Assembly (NCBI GenBank): GCA_013213985.1
Contig: JABSSP010000008.1
Coordinates: forward strand, 1 to 6,101
From: Candidatus Babelota bacterium
GTDB lineage: Bacteria > Babelota > Babeliae > Babelales > Vermiphilaceae
DNA length: 6,101 nucleotides
Reading direction: 5' to 3'
Positions within the stretch are counted from its first letter, which is position 1; every line of letters begins with the position of its first letter. A program made the translations under genes and the position numbers. Shown one piece after another: positions 5,739 through 6,101 of this stretch. The notes under the pieces were generated by a model. The model did not search any database and was not told the origin of the DNA. It saw only the letters and a list, made by a program, of their open reading frames with translations.

Positions 5739-6101
5739 ATGGTTATACATCGAAACACAATGTTTGTTGTTTTTGTTTTTTGTTTGCTCATAAACCATGG
5801 GGTGGTATATACAAATTTTGAAACAAATTCTATTGTATCTAATAATACAATAACCTTACCGAATGTTTGGCACTTTCCATATTTTGAAATCAAAGAAAGA
5901 CCATCGAGTTCACCATATATTACGGGCGATTCATTGAGAGCTTACTGTAATCACATTATAGACCCTGCCTTTGATTCTTTTGACCCAACCAAAGTAAAAC
6001 AAGCCGATATTATATTTTTATATCCTCACTATTTAGACATTTTTTTCTCAAAAATTCACCCACAAATTGAAGAGCCATACATACTTATTACCCACAATAG
6101 T
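5739..6101 (+). CDS. Exostosin-like glycosyltransferase with signal peptide (3'-partial, third copy)
   Basis: The first 121 residues of a gene that runs off the window. A signal-peptide-like N-terminus (basic residues H4, R5, then a Phe/Val/Leu core to about residue 18) is followed by a spacer. From residue 54 comes the N-terminal half of the same exostosin-like domain found at 523-1353 and 2952-3809: SSSPYITGD (56-64), NHIIDP, FFSKIHPQI (102-110) and PYILITHN (113-120). It has SLRAYC where the other two copies have GFREYA, so it is the more divergent copy in that region. The donor-binding half lies beyond the window. The start at 5739 has a good ribosome site; an in-frame ATG at 5712 would add nine residues including a KRK stretch, and is the main alternative. 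It follows the GT32 gene by 26 bases and is probably part of the same transcription unit. Confidence 0.8.
   Translation, partial: MVIHRNTMFVVFVFCLLINHGVVYTNFETNSIVSNNTITLPNVWHFPYFEIKERPSSSPYITGDSLRAYCNHIIDPAFDSFDPTKVKQADIIFLYPHYLDIFFSKIHPQIEEPYILITHNS

Noticed and set aside
5678..5893. Minus-strand open frame of 71 codons spanning a gene junction
   Set aside because: It covers the end of the GT32 gene and the signal peptide of the next gene, both well supported on the + strand, and its product has no recognisable feature.
1..6101. Origin from a giant virus, which can also carry AT-rich glycosyltransferase clusters
   Set aside because: Repeated Shine-Dalgarno sites and ATGA-coupled genes in one direction are bacterial features, and the signal peptides are of bacterial type. 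Not fully excluded without flanking sequence.

Overview
The window is an AT-rich, very gene-dense bacterial segment. All seven genes lie on the + strand and only about 113 of 6101 bases are non-coding. A-rich Shine-Dalgarno sites (AAAAAGGA-like) precede most starts, and three consecutive gene junctions overlap by ATGA, which argues for bacterial rather than viral or eukaryotic DNA. Low GC, Lys/Asn/Ile-rich proteins and a leader peptide on almost every gene product suggest a host-associated lineage such as Dependentiae (TM6/Babeliae) or a similar amoeba-associated bacterium. That placement is inference; there is no marker gene here to confirm it.

Layout: (1) 1-1353, 5'-truncated: a two-domain glycosyltransferase (GT), with a DXD nucleotide-diphospho-sugar transferase domain fused to an exostosin-like (GT47-type) domain. 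(2) 1415-2209: class I SAM methyltransferase-like protein with a signal peptide. (3) 2236-2823: a second, different small SAM methyltransferase with an N-terminal hydrophobic leader. (4) 2820-3809: stand-alone exostosin-like GT with a signal peptide. (5) 3806-4819: putative sugar O-methyltransferase resembling the NanM-type family, with a signal peptide. (6) 4816-5712: GT32/OCH1-like DXD glycosyltransferase with a signal-anchor segment. (7) 5739-6101, 3'-truncated: a third exostosin-like GT with a signal peptide.

Genes 2-6 are almost certainly one operon (gaps of 26, -4, -4 and -4 bases). Genes 1 and 7 probably belong to the same run, since no terminator is visible in the 61-base gap after gene 1 or the 26-base gap before gene 7. 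Together the window encodes at least five glycosyltransferase domains from three families, plus three methyltransferases from apparently different subfamilies. The simplest reading is a cluster that builds and O-methylates an oligosaccharide.

The striking point is topology. Every gene whose N-terminus is visible carries a hydrophobic leader, yet nucleotide-sugar GTs and SAM methyltransferases normally need cytosolic donors. Either the enzymes are membrane-tethered on the cytosolic face, or they are exported and use donors in a host compartment. I regard this as the candidate undescribed system. No tRNA, rRNA, CRISPR, insertion sequence or convincing promoter or terminator was seen.
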